Shown here: one piece after another, positions 50,998 through 59,368 of the stretch | How positions within the stretch are numbered: the first letter of the stretch is position 1 | Layout: every line of letters starts with the position of its first letter | NCBI GenBank assembly: GCA_963835135.1 | Contig: CAWIEF010000005.1 | Coordinates: 62,001 to 126,000 of the forward strand | From: JAVVHH01 sp963835135 | GTDB taxonomy: Bacteria > Pseudomonadota > Alphaproteobacteria > Acetobacterales > Acetobacteraceae | Direction of reading: 5' to 3' | DNA: 64,000 nucleotides | Notes under the pieces: generated by a model | Databases searched by the model: none | Told to the model about the DNA's origin: nothing | The model's input: only the letters and a program-made list of their open reading frames with translations | Made by a program: the position numbers and the translations under genes

Positions 50998-52287
50998 TCA
51001 CCCCTCGAACGGATCCCGCATCAGGATCGTATCGTCCCGCTCCGGGCTCGTGCTCAACAGCGTCACTGGCGTTTCGACCAGCTCCTCCACCCGCTTGACG
51101 TATTTCACCGCCTGCGCCGGCAGATCGGCCCAGCTTCGCGCCCCCCGCGTGCTCCCCGGCCACCCTTCGATGCTCTCATAGATCGGCCGCGCCGCCGCCT
51201 GCGCCGCCTGCCCCGCCGGCAAATGGCTGAACCGCTCGCCGCCGATCTCGTAGCCCACGCCAATCTTCAGCGTCTCCATGCCGTCCAGCACGTCCAGCTT
51301 CGTCAGCGCCAGCCCCTGGATGCCGCCAACCCGGCACGCCTGCCGCACCATCGTCGCATCGAACCAGCCGCACCGCCGCGGCCGCCCCGTGACCGTGCCG
51401 AACTCGTGCCCCCGCGTCCCCAGCATCTGCCCGGTCTCGTCCAACAGCTCCGTCGGAAACGGCCCCGACCCGACCCGCGTCGTATACGCCTTGGCGATCC
51501 CCAGCACGAACCCGACCGACCCCGGCCCCACCCCCGACCCGGCCGCCGCCGTCGCGGCGATCGTGTTGCTGCTCGTCACGAACGGATACGTCCCGTGGTC
51601 CACGTCCAGCATCACCGCCTGCGCGCCCTCGAACAGGATCCGCGTCCCCGCCCGCCGCGCCTCGTCCAGCCGCATCCAGACCGGCTCGATATGCGGCAGC
51701 AGCCGCGGCGCCAGTTCCAGCAACCGGTCCAGCAGCGCCTGCTTGTCGAACGCCTCCGCCCCCAGCCCCGTCAGCAGCGTATTATGGTGCAGCAGCACCT
51801 CGTCCAACTTCCGCGACAGCGTCTCAGGTTCGGCCAGGTCGCACGCCCGGATCGCCCGCCGCGCCACCTTGTCCTCATAGGCCGGCCCGATCCCCCGCCC
51901 CGTCGTCCCGATCTTGTTCTCCCCCCGCGCCGCCTCCCGCGCCCGGTCCAGCGCCCCATGCACCGGCAGGATCAGCACCGCGTTCTCCGCGATCCGCAGG
52001 TTGTCAGGCGAAACGTTCAGCCCCTGCGCCCGCACCCGGTCCATCTCGGCCAGCAGCGCCTCCGGATCGACCACGACGCCGTTGCCGATGATCCCCAGCT
52101 TGCCCCGCACCAGCCCGCTCGGCAGCAGCGACAACTTGTAGGTCTGGTTGCCGACCACCAGCGTATGCCCGGCATTGTGCCCGCCCTGGAACCGCACCAC
52201 GATCTCGGCCCGGCTCGCCAGCCAGTCCACGATCTTCCCTTTGCCCTCGTCGCCCCACTGCGCGCCGATGACAGCAACGTTCGCCAT
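50998..52287 (-). CDS. purA: Adenylosuccinate synthetase
   Basis: Makes adenylosuccinate from IMP and aspartate with GTP. The 429-residue protein begins MANVAVIGAQWGDEGKGKIVDWL with the GDEGKGK P-loop, and has GGHNAGHTLVV, GTTGRGIGPAYEDK, LFEGAQAVMLDVDHGTYPFVTSSN and the C-terminal GRPRRCGWFDA. Last gene of the serC-hisZ-purA run, on the same strand. Confidence 0.97.
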   Translation of the reverse strand: MANVAVIGAQWGDEGKGKIVDWLASRAEIVVRFQGGHNAGHTLVVGNQTYKLSLLPSGLVRGKLGIIGNGVVVDPEALLAEMDRVRAQGLNVSPDNLRIAENAVLILPVHGALDRAREAARGENKIGTTGRGIGPAYEDKVARRAIRACDLAEPETLSRKLDEVLLHHNTLLTGLGAEAFDKQALLDRLLELAPRLLPHIEPVWMRLDEARRAGTRILFEGAQAVMLDVDHGTYPFVTSSNTIAATAAAGSGVGPGSVGFVLGIAKAYTTRVGSGPFPTELLDETGQMLGTRGHEFGTVTGRPRRCGWFDATMVRQACRVGGIQGLALTKLDVLDGMETLKIGVGYEIGGERFSHLPAGQAAQAAARPIYESIEGWPGSTRGARSWADLPAQAVKYVKRVEELVETPVTLLSTSPERDDTILMRDPFEG

Positions 52288-52314
52288 ACCCTAATCCTTC
52301 TCTATCTTTGGTCC

Positions 52315-52347
52315 CCCTCTCCCTTCGGGAGAGGGTTAGGGTGAGGG
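52315..52347. repeat. Family A palindromic repeat
   Basis: CCCTCTCCC-TTC-GGGAGAGGG followed by TTAGGGTGAGGG in the 70-base gap between hisZ and purA. Nine paired bases with a three-base loop; no T-run, so full termination inside the run is not expected. Confidence 0.85.
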
Positions 52348-52357
52348 CCCCTGCCCT

Positions 52358-53530
52358 TCAGGGACGTCCAGCCACCGCCGGCTCCGCCGGTCCCACCGCC
52401 ACCGCCGCCCCATCCCGCAAGACATGCGTGCACCCTAGCCGCCGCGCCTCGCTCGCACCATCCGCCCCCGCCTCCAGCGCCGCCACCGTCGCGAACCCCG
52501 CCGCCCGCAACGCCGCCCCCGCCGCCCGCGTTGTGCCCCACGGCACGAACACCCGCGGCCGTAGCGCCGGCGCCCGTCGCGCCCGCAGCACCGCATCCGG
52601 GAACAGCGTCAGCCCCGTCGCCGGCTCGTTCTCGCCCGAAACATACCGCCCCCCGCGCCCGATCTCCTCGTGATGACCCGGCGCGAACACCGTCACGCAC
52701 AACCCGGTATGATATCGGAACCCGCGGAACTCGATCGGATCCAGCGTCAGCCGCAGCTCCGGCGCCTGCGCCCGGATCGCCGCCACGCTCTCCGCCAGCC
52801 GCTCGTACAGCCCCCGCGACACCGGCCCCAACTCCGCCGCTTCCAGCACCCCCAAGGCCGCATCCGCCGGCCCCGCCGCCAGCAGCAGCTGCGCCAGCAG
52901 CCCGGCAATCGGCCCCCCCTGCTGCGCCACCGCCGCCGCGTCCTTCCGGTCCAACGCCCGCGTCAGCCGTGCCCGCGCCGGCCCCTCGATGCCCGCCTCG
53001 TCCAGCAGCGCCGGCGCCAGCGCCGGCATCGTGACGTCGAAGCTGATCCGGTCCAGCCCCACCGCAGCCAGCGCCTCGGCCGCCAGCACCACCACCTCCG
53101 CATCCGCCGCCGGGTTGTCCACCCCGATCAGCTCGATCCCCGCCTGCGCCACCTGCCGGTCCGGCGCCAGCTGCGTCGCATGCACCCTCAGGCACTGCCC
53201 CGCATACGACAGCCGCAACGGCCGCGCCTGCCCCGCCAGCCGCGTGCTCGCGATCCGCGCCGCCTGCGGCGTCATGTCCGCCCGCAGCGCCATCATCCGC
53301 CTGGACTCCGGGTCCATCAGCCGGAACGTCTGCTCCGCCGTCGCCGCCCCCGACCCGGCCAACAGCCCGTCCTCGAACTCCAGCAGCGGCGGCTTGATCC
53401 GCTGATACCCGTGCGCGGCGAACACGTTCATCACCGCCGACACCGCATCCGCCTCGATCTCCGCCTCCGGCGGCAGCAGATCGATCAACCCCACTGGCAA
53501 TAGCGCCGGGTTCGCCGAGGCACCATTCAT
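52358..53530 (-). CDS. hisZ: ATP phosphoribosyltransferase regulatory subunit HisZ
   Basis: HisZ is a HisRS-like protein without charging activity that forms a complex with the short HisG and is required for feedback control. The 390-residue protein begins MNGASANPALLPVGLIDLLPPEAE and keeps class II aaRS motifs (AEQTFRLMDPESRRMMALRADMTPQAARI, GIELIGVDN). Its presence implies a short-form hisG elsewhere. The ATG overlaps the serC stop (ATGA). Confidence 0.92.
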   Translation of the reverse strand: MNGASANPALLPVGLIDLLPPEAEIEADAVSAVMNVFAAHGYQRIKPPLLEFEDGLLAGSGAATAEQTFRLMDPESRRMMALRADMTPQAARIASTRLAGQARPLRLSYAGQCLRVHATQLAPDRQVAQAGIELIGVDNPAADAEVVVLAAEALAAVGLDRISFDVTMPALAPALLDEAGIEGPARARLTRALDRKDAAAVAQQGGPIAGLLAQLLLAAGPADAALGVLEAAELGPVSRGLYERLAESVAAIRAQAPELRLTLDPIEFRGFRYHTGLCVTVFAPGHHEEIGRGGRYVSGENEPATGLTLFPDAVLRARRAPALRPRVFVPWGTTRAAGAALRAAGFATVAALEAGADGASEARRLGCTHVLRDGAAVAVGPAEPAVAGRP

Positions 53531-54696
53531 CGCGGCCGAACCTCCGCATACGCCCAATCCAACCACGGCAGCAGCGCCTCGATGTCACCCGTCTCCACCG
53601 TCGCCCCACCCCAGATCCGCAGCCCCGGCCCCATGTCCCGATGCGCCGCCACGTCGTACGCGGCCCCCTCCCGCTCCAGCAACGCCGCCATCCGCTTCGG
53701 CACTGCCGCCTCCGCTCCCGGCAGCGCCAGGCATATGCTCGTCGGCGACCGGAACCGCGCCTCGGCCAGGAACGCCACCCACGGCGTCCGCTCCACCCAA
53801 GCCGCGATCGCCGCCAGGTTCGCCTCGCTCCGGGCGATCAGCCCCTCGAGCCCGATCCCCTCCGCCCAGCGCAGCCCATCGAGCGCATCCTCCACGCACA
53901 GCATCGACGGCGTGTTGATCGTCTCGCCCCGGAAAATGCCCTCGATCAGCCTGCCCCCGCTCGTCAGCCGGAACACCTTCGGCAACGGCCACGCCGGCGT
54001 GTAGCCCTCCAGCCGCGCCACCGCCCGCGGCGACAGCGCGATCATCCCGTGCGCCGCCTCGCCCCCCAGCGCCTTCTGCCACGACCACGTCACCACATCG
54101 AGCTTGTCATACGGCAGCGCCATGGCGAACGCCGCCGACGTCGCGTCGCAGATCACCAGCCCCTCCCGGTCTCCCGCGATGAAGTCCGCGTCCGGCAGCC
54201 TGACCCCCGACGTCGTCCCATTCCACGCCAACACCAGGTCCCGCGCCGCATCGACCGCCCCCAAGTCCGGCAACGCCCCGTACGGCGCCTCCAACACCCG
54301 CGCATCGGCCAGCTTCAATTGCTGGACCGCATCGTTCGCCCACGTCGCCGAGAACGTCTCGAACGCCAGGATGTCCACCCCCCGCGCCCCCAGCATCGAC
54401 CACATCGCCATCTCGACCGCGCCGGTATCCGACCCCGGCACGATCCCCACTCGCCAGTCCGCCGGCATCCCCAAAACCCGGTGCGACCGCTCGATCACCT
54501 CGAGCAACGCCGCCTTCGGCCCTGCCGCCCGATGCGACCGCCCCAGCAACGCCCCCCCGAGCTGATCCAACGACCACCCCGGCCGCTTCGCGCATGGCCC
54601 GGACGAGAAATTGGGGTTGATGGGACGGATCGAGGGGCGCGCGGAGGCGTGTGCCTCCGCCAGCGTGTCTGCCACGGCGGCGTTCCAAACAAGCAT
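53527..54696 (-). CDS. serC: Phosphoserine aminotransferase
   Basis: Second step of serine synthesis, a PLP enzyme. The 389-residue protein is of the alphaproteobacterial type: PINPNFSSGPCAKRPGW, LGRSHRAAGPKAALLEVIERS, the PLP lysine in VVTWSWQKALGGEAAHGMI, and GETINTPSMLCVEDALDGLRW. ATG 54696 (MLVWNAAVA) is followed by about 30 residues before the conserved core, so an internal start is possible. Confidence 0.94.
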   Translation of the reverse strand: MLVWNAAVADTLAEAHASARPSIRPINPNFSSGPCAKRPGWSLDQLGGALLGRSHRAAGPKAALLEVIERSHRVLGMPADWRVGIVPGSDTGAVEMAMWSMLGARGVDILAFETFSATWANDAVQQLKLADARVLEAPYGALPDLGAVDAARDLVLAWNGTTSGVRLPDADFIAGDREGLVICDATSAAFAMALPYDKLDVVTWSWQKALGGEAAHGMIALSPRAVARLEGYTPAWPLPKVFRLTSGGRLIEGIFRGETINTPSMLCVEDALDGLRWAEGIGLEGLIARSEANLAAIAAWVERTPWVAFLAEARFRSPTSICLALPGAEAAVPKRMAALLEREGAAYDVAAHRDMGPGLRIWGGATVETGDIEALLPWLDWAYAEVRPR

Positions 54697-54783
54697 CCCG
54701 GACCGGGGGGACGTGACCCGGCCCGCTTGTAGCCGCTCGCGTCCGGCTAGGGAAACTCGCGCCGCGGCGGCAGGCTCTCGATC

Positions 54784-54900
54784 TCGTCGCACCCGGCCAC
54801 CGACCCCGGCCTGCGCAAACTCGCCAGCGACATCGTCACCGCCGAAGACGAGGAGATCGCCTTCTTGAAGGCTTGGCTCGCCAAGCACCCGGCGAAGTAG
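54784..54900 (+). pseudogene. Remnant of a DUF305-family gene
   Basis: An open stretch ending in TAG encodes HPATDPGLRKLASDIVTAE followed by DEEIAFLKAWLAKHPAK, matching the C-terminal end of DUF305 proteins (small exported, possibly copper-related). The expected upstream part with its conserved His/Met motifs and signal peptide is absent, and no start codon or ribosome-binding site is present. It is divergent from serC. Confidence 0.6.
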
Positions 54901-54951
54901 CCCCTCACAGATCCCATCCGTCATCGCGCGGAGCGGAGCGGAGACGCGGTC

Positions 54952-55329
54952 TCACAATTCCAGGCGGAACGCATCCTCAATCCGCCGCACCGCTCCCACC
55001 GCATCCACCAGCAGCACGTCGAACCGGACCCCCGCCCGCCCCCAGGCCGGGTGCTCCCCCAGCGCGATCTCCGCCGCCGCCAGCAACCGCGCCCGCTGCC
55101 GCGGGCCAAGCGACCGCGCCGCCCCCGCCAGCGTCGGCCGCGCCTTCACCTCGATGAACGCCAGCAGCCCCTCCCGCTCGGCCACCAGGTCGATCTCCCC
55201 CGCCCCTGTCCGCAACCGCCGCGCCAGCACCACCCAGCCATCCGCCTCGAGCGCCCCGGCCGCCGCCTGCTCCGCCGACACCCCCAGACGCTGCGCCGCC
55301 CGCCCCCGCGCCGGCCGCGCCGACCTCAT
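54952..55329 (-). CDS. yraN: YraN family (UPF0102) nuclease-like protein
   Basis: The 125-residue protein has the UPF0102 pattern GVSAEQAAAGALEADGWVVLARRLRTGAGEIDLVAEREGLLAFIEVKAR, i.e. a Holliday-junction-resolvase-like E...D...E-x-K active centre. The function is unsettled. The ATG overlaps the stop of the peptide ABC ATPase gene (ATGA), an unexpected partner. Confidence 0.93.
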   Translation of the reverse strand: MRSARPARGRAAQRLGVSAEQAAAGALEADGWVVLARRLRTGAGEIDLVAEREGLLAFIEVKARPTLAGAARSLGPRQRARLLAAAEIALGEHPAWGRAGVRFDVLLVDAVGAVRRIEDAFRLEL

Positions 55330-56339
55330 GCCAGAACGGCAGCGCTCTCCCGCGCCGGCAGCCGCCGCTCCTCCACCGCATGGCACGCCACGCTGACATC
55401 CCCGTCCGGCGTGTAGCCCGGGCGTTCCGCCGCGCACCGCGCGTTCGCGAACGGACACCGCGGGTGGAACGTGCACCCGGTCGGCGGGTCGATCGGGCTC
55501 GGCACCTCGCCCCCCACGGGCGTCCGCGCCCGCCCCGTCATCGCCAGATCCGGGATCGCGTCCAGCAACAGCCGCGTATAGGGATGCCGCGGCGCCGAGA
55601 ACACGCTCTCCCCCGGCCCGATCTCTACGATCCGCCCGAGATACATCACCCCCAACTGGTCCGACACGTGCCGCACCACCGCCAGGTTGTGGCTGATGAA
55701 CAAATAGGTCAGCTGCATCCGCTCCTGCAGCTCGCGCATCAGGTTCAGGATCTGCGCCTGCACCGACACGTCCAGCGCCGACGTCGGCTCGTCCGCCACC
55801 AGGAAATCCGGCTCGCTCGACAGCGCCCGCGCGATGCTGATCCGCTGCCGCTGCCCGCCGCTGAACTCGTGCGGATACTTCTCCCCATCCCGCGCCGACA
55901 GCCCCACCTGCTCGAGCAACTGCCCGACCCGGTCCACCACATCCCGCTTCGACGTCAGGATCCGGAACGCCCGCAGTGGCTCGGCCACGATGTCCCGCAC
56001 CCGCCAGCGCGGATTCAGCGACGCATAAGGGTCCTGGAAGATCATGTTCATCCGCCGCCGCAGCTCCGGCTGCGCCCGGGCCACCGACAGCTTCTGCCCC
56101 TCGAACAGCATCTGCCCCTCGCTCGGCGGATACAGTCCCACCGCCAACCGCGCGATCGTCGACTTCCCACACCCGCTCTCACCCACCAGCGACAGCGTTT
56201 TTCCTTTGGGGATGCTGAACGACACATCATCCACGGCACGCAAGCTCTGCTTGCCCTCCCGCGACATCACCCGCTGCAGCCACGGCCGCGACACATCGAA
56301 CCGCCGCGTCACATGCTCGGCCACCAGCACGTCAACCAT
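55326..56339 (-). CDS. Dipeptide/oligopeptide ABC transporter ATP-binding protein (DppF type)
   Basis: The 337-residue ATPase has Walker A GESGCGKST, Q-loop IFQDPYASLNPRW, signature EFSGGQRQRISIARAL, Walker B FLVADEPTSALD, H-loop ISHNLAVV, and the C-terminal oligopeptide-type region (PHPYTRLLLDAIP, CTFHPRCPFANARC) with three Cys as in DppF/OppF. It overlaps the DppD-type gene by eight bases and yraN by four. Confidence 0.95.
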   Translation of the reverse strand: MVDVLVAEHVTRRFDVSRPWLQRVMSREGKQSLRAVDDVSFSIPKGKTLSLVGESGCGKSTIARLAVGLYPPSEGQMLFEGQKLSVARAQPELRRRMNMIFQDPYASLNPRWRVRDIVAEPLRAFRILTSKRDVVDRVGQLLEQVGLSARDGEKYPHEFSGGQRQRISIARALSSEPDFLVADEPTSALDVSVQAQILNLMRELQERMQLTYLFISHNLAVVRHVSDQLGVMYLGRIVEIGPGESVFSAPRHPYTRLLLDAIPDLAMTGRARTPVGGEVPSPIDPPTGCTFHPRCPFANARCAAERPGYTPDGDVSVACHAVEERRLPARESAAVLA

Positions 56340-57309
56340 GAGCCAGCTCCGGCCCATACAGCCAGCACGCCGCCATCGTCGCCTGCGCCGCCATCAGCCC
56401 CGGCCGGTCCGCCACGCACCGCTCGAACACCTTCGGGCACCGCGGGTTGTACGGGCACCCCGGCGGGACCGCGTTCAACCGCGGCATCGCCCCGTCGATT
56501 TGATGCAGCCGCGCCAATCGCCGGTCCAGCGCCGGGATGCTGTCCATCAGCCCCCGCGTATACGGATGCGACGGCCGCTGCACGATGTCCGCCACCGGCC
56601 CGATCTCCACGACCCGGCCCGCATACATCACCGCCACCCGGTCCGCCGTCTCCGCGATCACCCCCATGTCGTGCGTCACCAGCATCACCGACGTCCCGTG
56701 CTCGCGCGTCAGCTCCTTCAGCAGCCCGATGATCTGCGCCTGGATCGACACGTCCAACGCCGTCGTCGGCTCGTCGGCCACCACCAGCCGCGGCTCCGTG
56801 CACAGCGCCAGCGCGATCACCACACGCTGCCGCATCCCCCCGGAGAACTCGTGCGGATAGCTCTCGATCCGCCGCGCCGCCGCCGGAATGCCCACCCGCT
56901 CGAGCCAGGAGACCGCGCGCTTCTTCGCATCGGCATCCGACAGCGGCAGATGCGTCTGAATCGTTTCAACGAGTTGCCGGCCCACCGTATAAAGCGGGTT
57001 CAGAGTGGTAAGAGGGTCCTGGAAAATCGCCCCGATCTGCTTGCCCCGGATGTGCCGCATCCCCTCGGCCGACAGATTGTCGATCCGCTTGCCATCGAAC
57101 CGGATCTCCCCCGACCGCACCCGCCCGGGCTGTTCCAACAACCCGATGATCGCCGCCCCCGTCAGCGACTTCCCCGCCCCGCTCTCGCCCACCACACCCA
57201 GCACCTCGCCGGCCCCGATCGAGAAATCCACCCCATCCAGCGCCAGCAGCCGCCCCCGCCGCGTCACGAACTCGACCGAAAGCTGATCGACCTCGAGCAA
57301 CTCCGCCAT
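56332..57309 (-). CDS. Dipeptide/oligopeptide ABC transporter ATP-binding protein (DppD type)
   Basis: The 325-residue ATPase has Walker A GESGAGKSL, IFQDPLTTLNPLYTVG, signature EFSGGMRQRVVIALAL, Walker B LVVADEPTTALD, VTHDMGVI, and the peptide-transporter C-terminus (HPYTRGLMDSIPAL, CPYNPRCPKVFERC). It works as a heterodimer with the downstream DppF-type subunit. The ATG is preferred over a TTG one codon upstream. Confidence 0.95.
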   Translation of the reverse strand: MAELLEVDQLSVEFVTRRGRLLALDGVDFSIGAGEVLGVVGESGAGKSLTGAAIIGLLEQPGRVRSGEIRFDGKRIDNLSAEGMRHIRGKQIGAIFQDPLTTLNPLYTVGRQLVETIQTHLPLSDADAKKRAVSWLERVGIPAAARRIESYPHEFSGGMRQRVVIALALCTEPRLVVADEPTTALDVSIQAQIIGLLKELTREHGTSVMLVTHDMGVIAETADRVAVMYAGRVVEIGPVADIVQRPSHPYTRGLMDSIPALDRRLARLHQIDGAMPRLNAVPPGCPYNPRCPKVFERCVADRPGLMAAQATMAACWLYGPELAHG

Positions 57310-57324
57310 CAACCGCCCCTCCTC

Positions 57325-57368
57325 GTCACTGCGAGGAGCGCAGCGACGCGGCAGTCCAAAGCGGCACG
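57325..57368. repeat. Family C intergenic repeat
   Basis: GTCACTGCGAGGAGCGCAG, then CGACGCGGCAGTCC and GGCACGC, nearly the same as at 47192. It separates the permease pair from the ATPase pair within one transporter operon. Confidence 0.85.
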
Positions 57369-57399
57369 CACCGCTCTTCCCGCCGCAACGAAAACCACC

Positions 57400-58338
57400 T
57401 CACCGCAACCTCGGGTTCAACGCATCCCGCAACCAATCCCCCAGCAGGTTGATCGACAGCACGATCAACAGAAGCGTGATCCCCGGAAACAGCGCGATCC
57501 ACCACTCCCCGCTATACAGGAAGTCGTTCCCCACCCGGATCAGCGTCCCCACCGACGGCTGCGTCGGCGGCAACCCCACACCTAGATACGACAACGTCGC
57601 CTCCGAAATGATCGCCAGCCCCAAGCTCAGCGTCGCGATCACCATCACCGGCCCCAGCACGTTCGGCAGGATGTGCGTCAGCATGATCCGCGGCGACGAC
57701 AGCCCGATCACCTGCGCCGCCAGCACGTACTCCTTGCCCCGCTCCACCAGCGTCGACCCCCGCACCGTCCGCGCGAACTGCGGCCAAAACGAAATGCCGA
57801 TCGCGAAGATCAGCACATACACCTGCACGCTCTCCCGCAGCGCGATCGGCAGCGACACGCTCACCACCCCGTCGATCAGCAGCGCGATCAGGATCGCCGG
57901 AAACGAAAGCTGCACATCCGCCAACCGCATCAGCGCCGCGTCGACCGGCCCGCCCGCATACCCCGCCACCAGCCCCACCACGACCCCAACCGTGACCGCG
58001 AACAGCACCGACGAGAGACCCACCACGAAGCTCAGCCGCGCCCCGTACAGGATCGCCGACAGCATGTCCCGCCCCTGGTCGTCGCTCCCCAACAGGTGCG
58101 CACGCGTGCCCTCGCCCATGAACGCGGGCGGCTGGAAACTATCCATCAGGTTCAGGCTCGCCAGGTCGTAGGGATCATACGGCGCCACCCACCGGCAGAA
58201 TCCCGCCCCCAGCACCAGCGCCAGCAGCACCGCCGCCGAGACCACCGCCACCGGCGTCCGCCGGAAGCTGTACAGGACGTCGCTGTCCCAAGCGCGCGCG
58301 AGCGCGCTCGGGCTGGAGGTCCGGCCCAGCGCCTTCAT
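57400..58338 (-). CDS. Peptide ABC transporter permease (DppC type)
   Basis: The 312-residue inner-membrane protein has an N-terminal helix (VVSAAVLLALVLGAGF), then five helices and the EAA loop YVLAAQVIGLSSPRIMLTHILPN. The motif LLGSDDQGRDMLSAILYGAR is typical of DppC/OppC. Coupled to the DppB-type gene by an ATGA overlap. Confidence 0.94.
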   Translation of the reverse strand: MKALGRTSSPSALARAWDSDVLYSFRRTPVAVVSAAVLLALVLGAGFCRWVAPYDPYDLASLNLMDSFQPPAFMGEGTRAHLLGSDDQGRDMLSAILYGARLSFVVGLSSVLFAVTVGVVVGLVAGYAGGPVDAALMRLADVQLSFPAILIALLIDGVVSVSLPIALRESVQVYVLIFAIGISFWPQFARTVRGSTLVERGKEYVLAAQVIGLSSPRIMLTHILPNVLGPVMVIATLSLGLAIISEATLSYLGVGLPPTQPSVGTLIRVGNDFLYSGEWWIALFPGITLLLIVLSINLLGDWLRDALNPRLR

Positions 58339-59321
58339 GCCCGCGCCCGCCCCCCGCGCGACATCCGCAACCGCGGATCGACCGCGTAGTACAGCAGGTC
58401 CACCACCAGGTTGATCACCACGAACACCACCGAGATCAGCATCAGGTACGCCGCCATCACCGGAATGTCCGCCACCTGCACCGATTGGATGAACAGCAGC
58501 CCCATGCCCGGCCATTGGAACACCGTCTCGGTCACGATCGAGAACGCGATGATTCCGCCGATCTGCAGCCCGATGATCGTAATCACCGGCACGAGCGTGT
58601 TCTTCAGCGCATGCCCGAAATAGATCGCCCGGTTCGAGATCCCCCGCGCCCGCGCGAACTTCACGTAATCCGACCGCAGCACCTCGAGCATCTCCGAGCG
58701 CACCAGCCGCATGATCAGCGTCATCTGGAACAACCCCAGCGTGATCGCCGGCAGCACCAGCGCCTGCAGCCCCGACACCGTCAGGAACCCCGTCGTCCAG
58801 AACCCGGTCCGCACCACCTGCCCGCGCCCGAAGCTCGGCAGCCACCCGAGTTGCACGCTGAATACCAGGATCAACAGGATCCCGATCAGGAACGTCGGCA
58901 AGCTCACGCCCACCAGGCTGACCACCATGAACACCCGCGACAGCGCCCGATTGCGGTAGATCCCGGTATAAACCCCCATCGGCACGCCCACGACCAGCGC
59001 GAACAGCGACGCCACCAACGCCAGCTCCAGCGTCGCCGGCGCCCGCTCGACCAGCAGGTCCATCACCGGCCGCGCCAGCCGGTAACTCACCCCAAACTCC
59101 CCGTGCAGCGCGTCCCACATGAACCTGACGTATTGCACCGCAAACGGCTGATCGAGCCCGAGATGGTGGATCAGGTCGATCTTCTGCTGCTCGGTATACG
59201 TCGTGCCGAGCATGATCGTCACCGGGTCGCCGACGAACTTGAACATCGCGAACGCGATCAGGCCGACCACCAACAGAACAGGCACCGCTTGCCCCAGGCG
59301 TGACAGGATAAGTGTGAGCAT
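58335..59321 (-). CDS. Peptide ABC transporter permease (DppB type)
   Basis: The 328-residue protein has six helices, the DppB start MLTLILSRLGQAVPVLLVVGLIAFAMFKFVGDPV and the EAA loop YVKFARARGISNRAIYFGHALKNTLVPV. ATG 59321 is the likely start; a TTG three codons upstream is also open. It is the first gene of the DppBCDF run, and no gene for a substrate-binding protein lies next to it. Confidence 0.94.
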   Translation of the reverse strand: MLTLILSRLGQAVPVLLVVGLIAFAMFKFVGDPVTIMLGTTYTEQQKIDLIHHLGLDQPFAVQYVRFMWDALHGEFGVSYRLARPVMDLLVERAPATLELALVASLFALVVGVPMGVYTGIYRNRALSRVFMVVSLVGVSLPTFLIGILLILVFSVQLGWLPSFGRGQVVRTGFWTTGFLTVSGLQALVLPAITLGLFQMTLIMRLVRSEMLEVLRSDYVKFARARGISNRAIYFGHALKNTLVPVITIIGLQIGGIIAFSIVTETVFQWPGMGLLFIQSVQVADIPVMAAYLMLISVVFVVINLVVDLLYYAVDPRLRMSRGGRARA

Positions 59322-59368
59322 CTGCAGCAACTATCGGGCAGAAACATCACGCTGTCTAACTTCGGCGC

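Noticed and set aside
54918..54955. Fourth family C repeat downstream of yraN
   Set aside because: Only short words (GTCATCGCGCGGAGCG) match and much of the remainder is changed; kept as a hint only.
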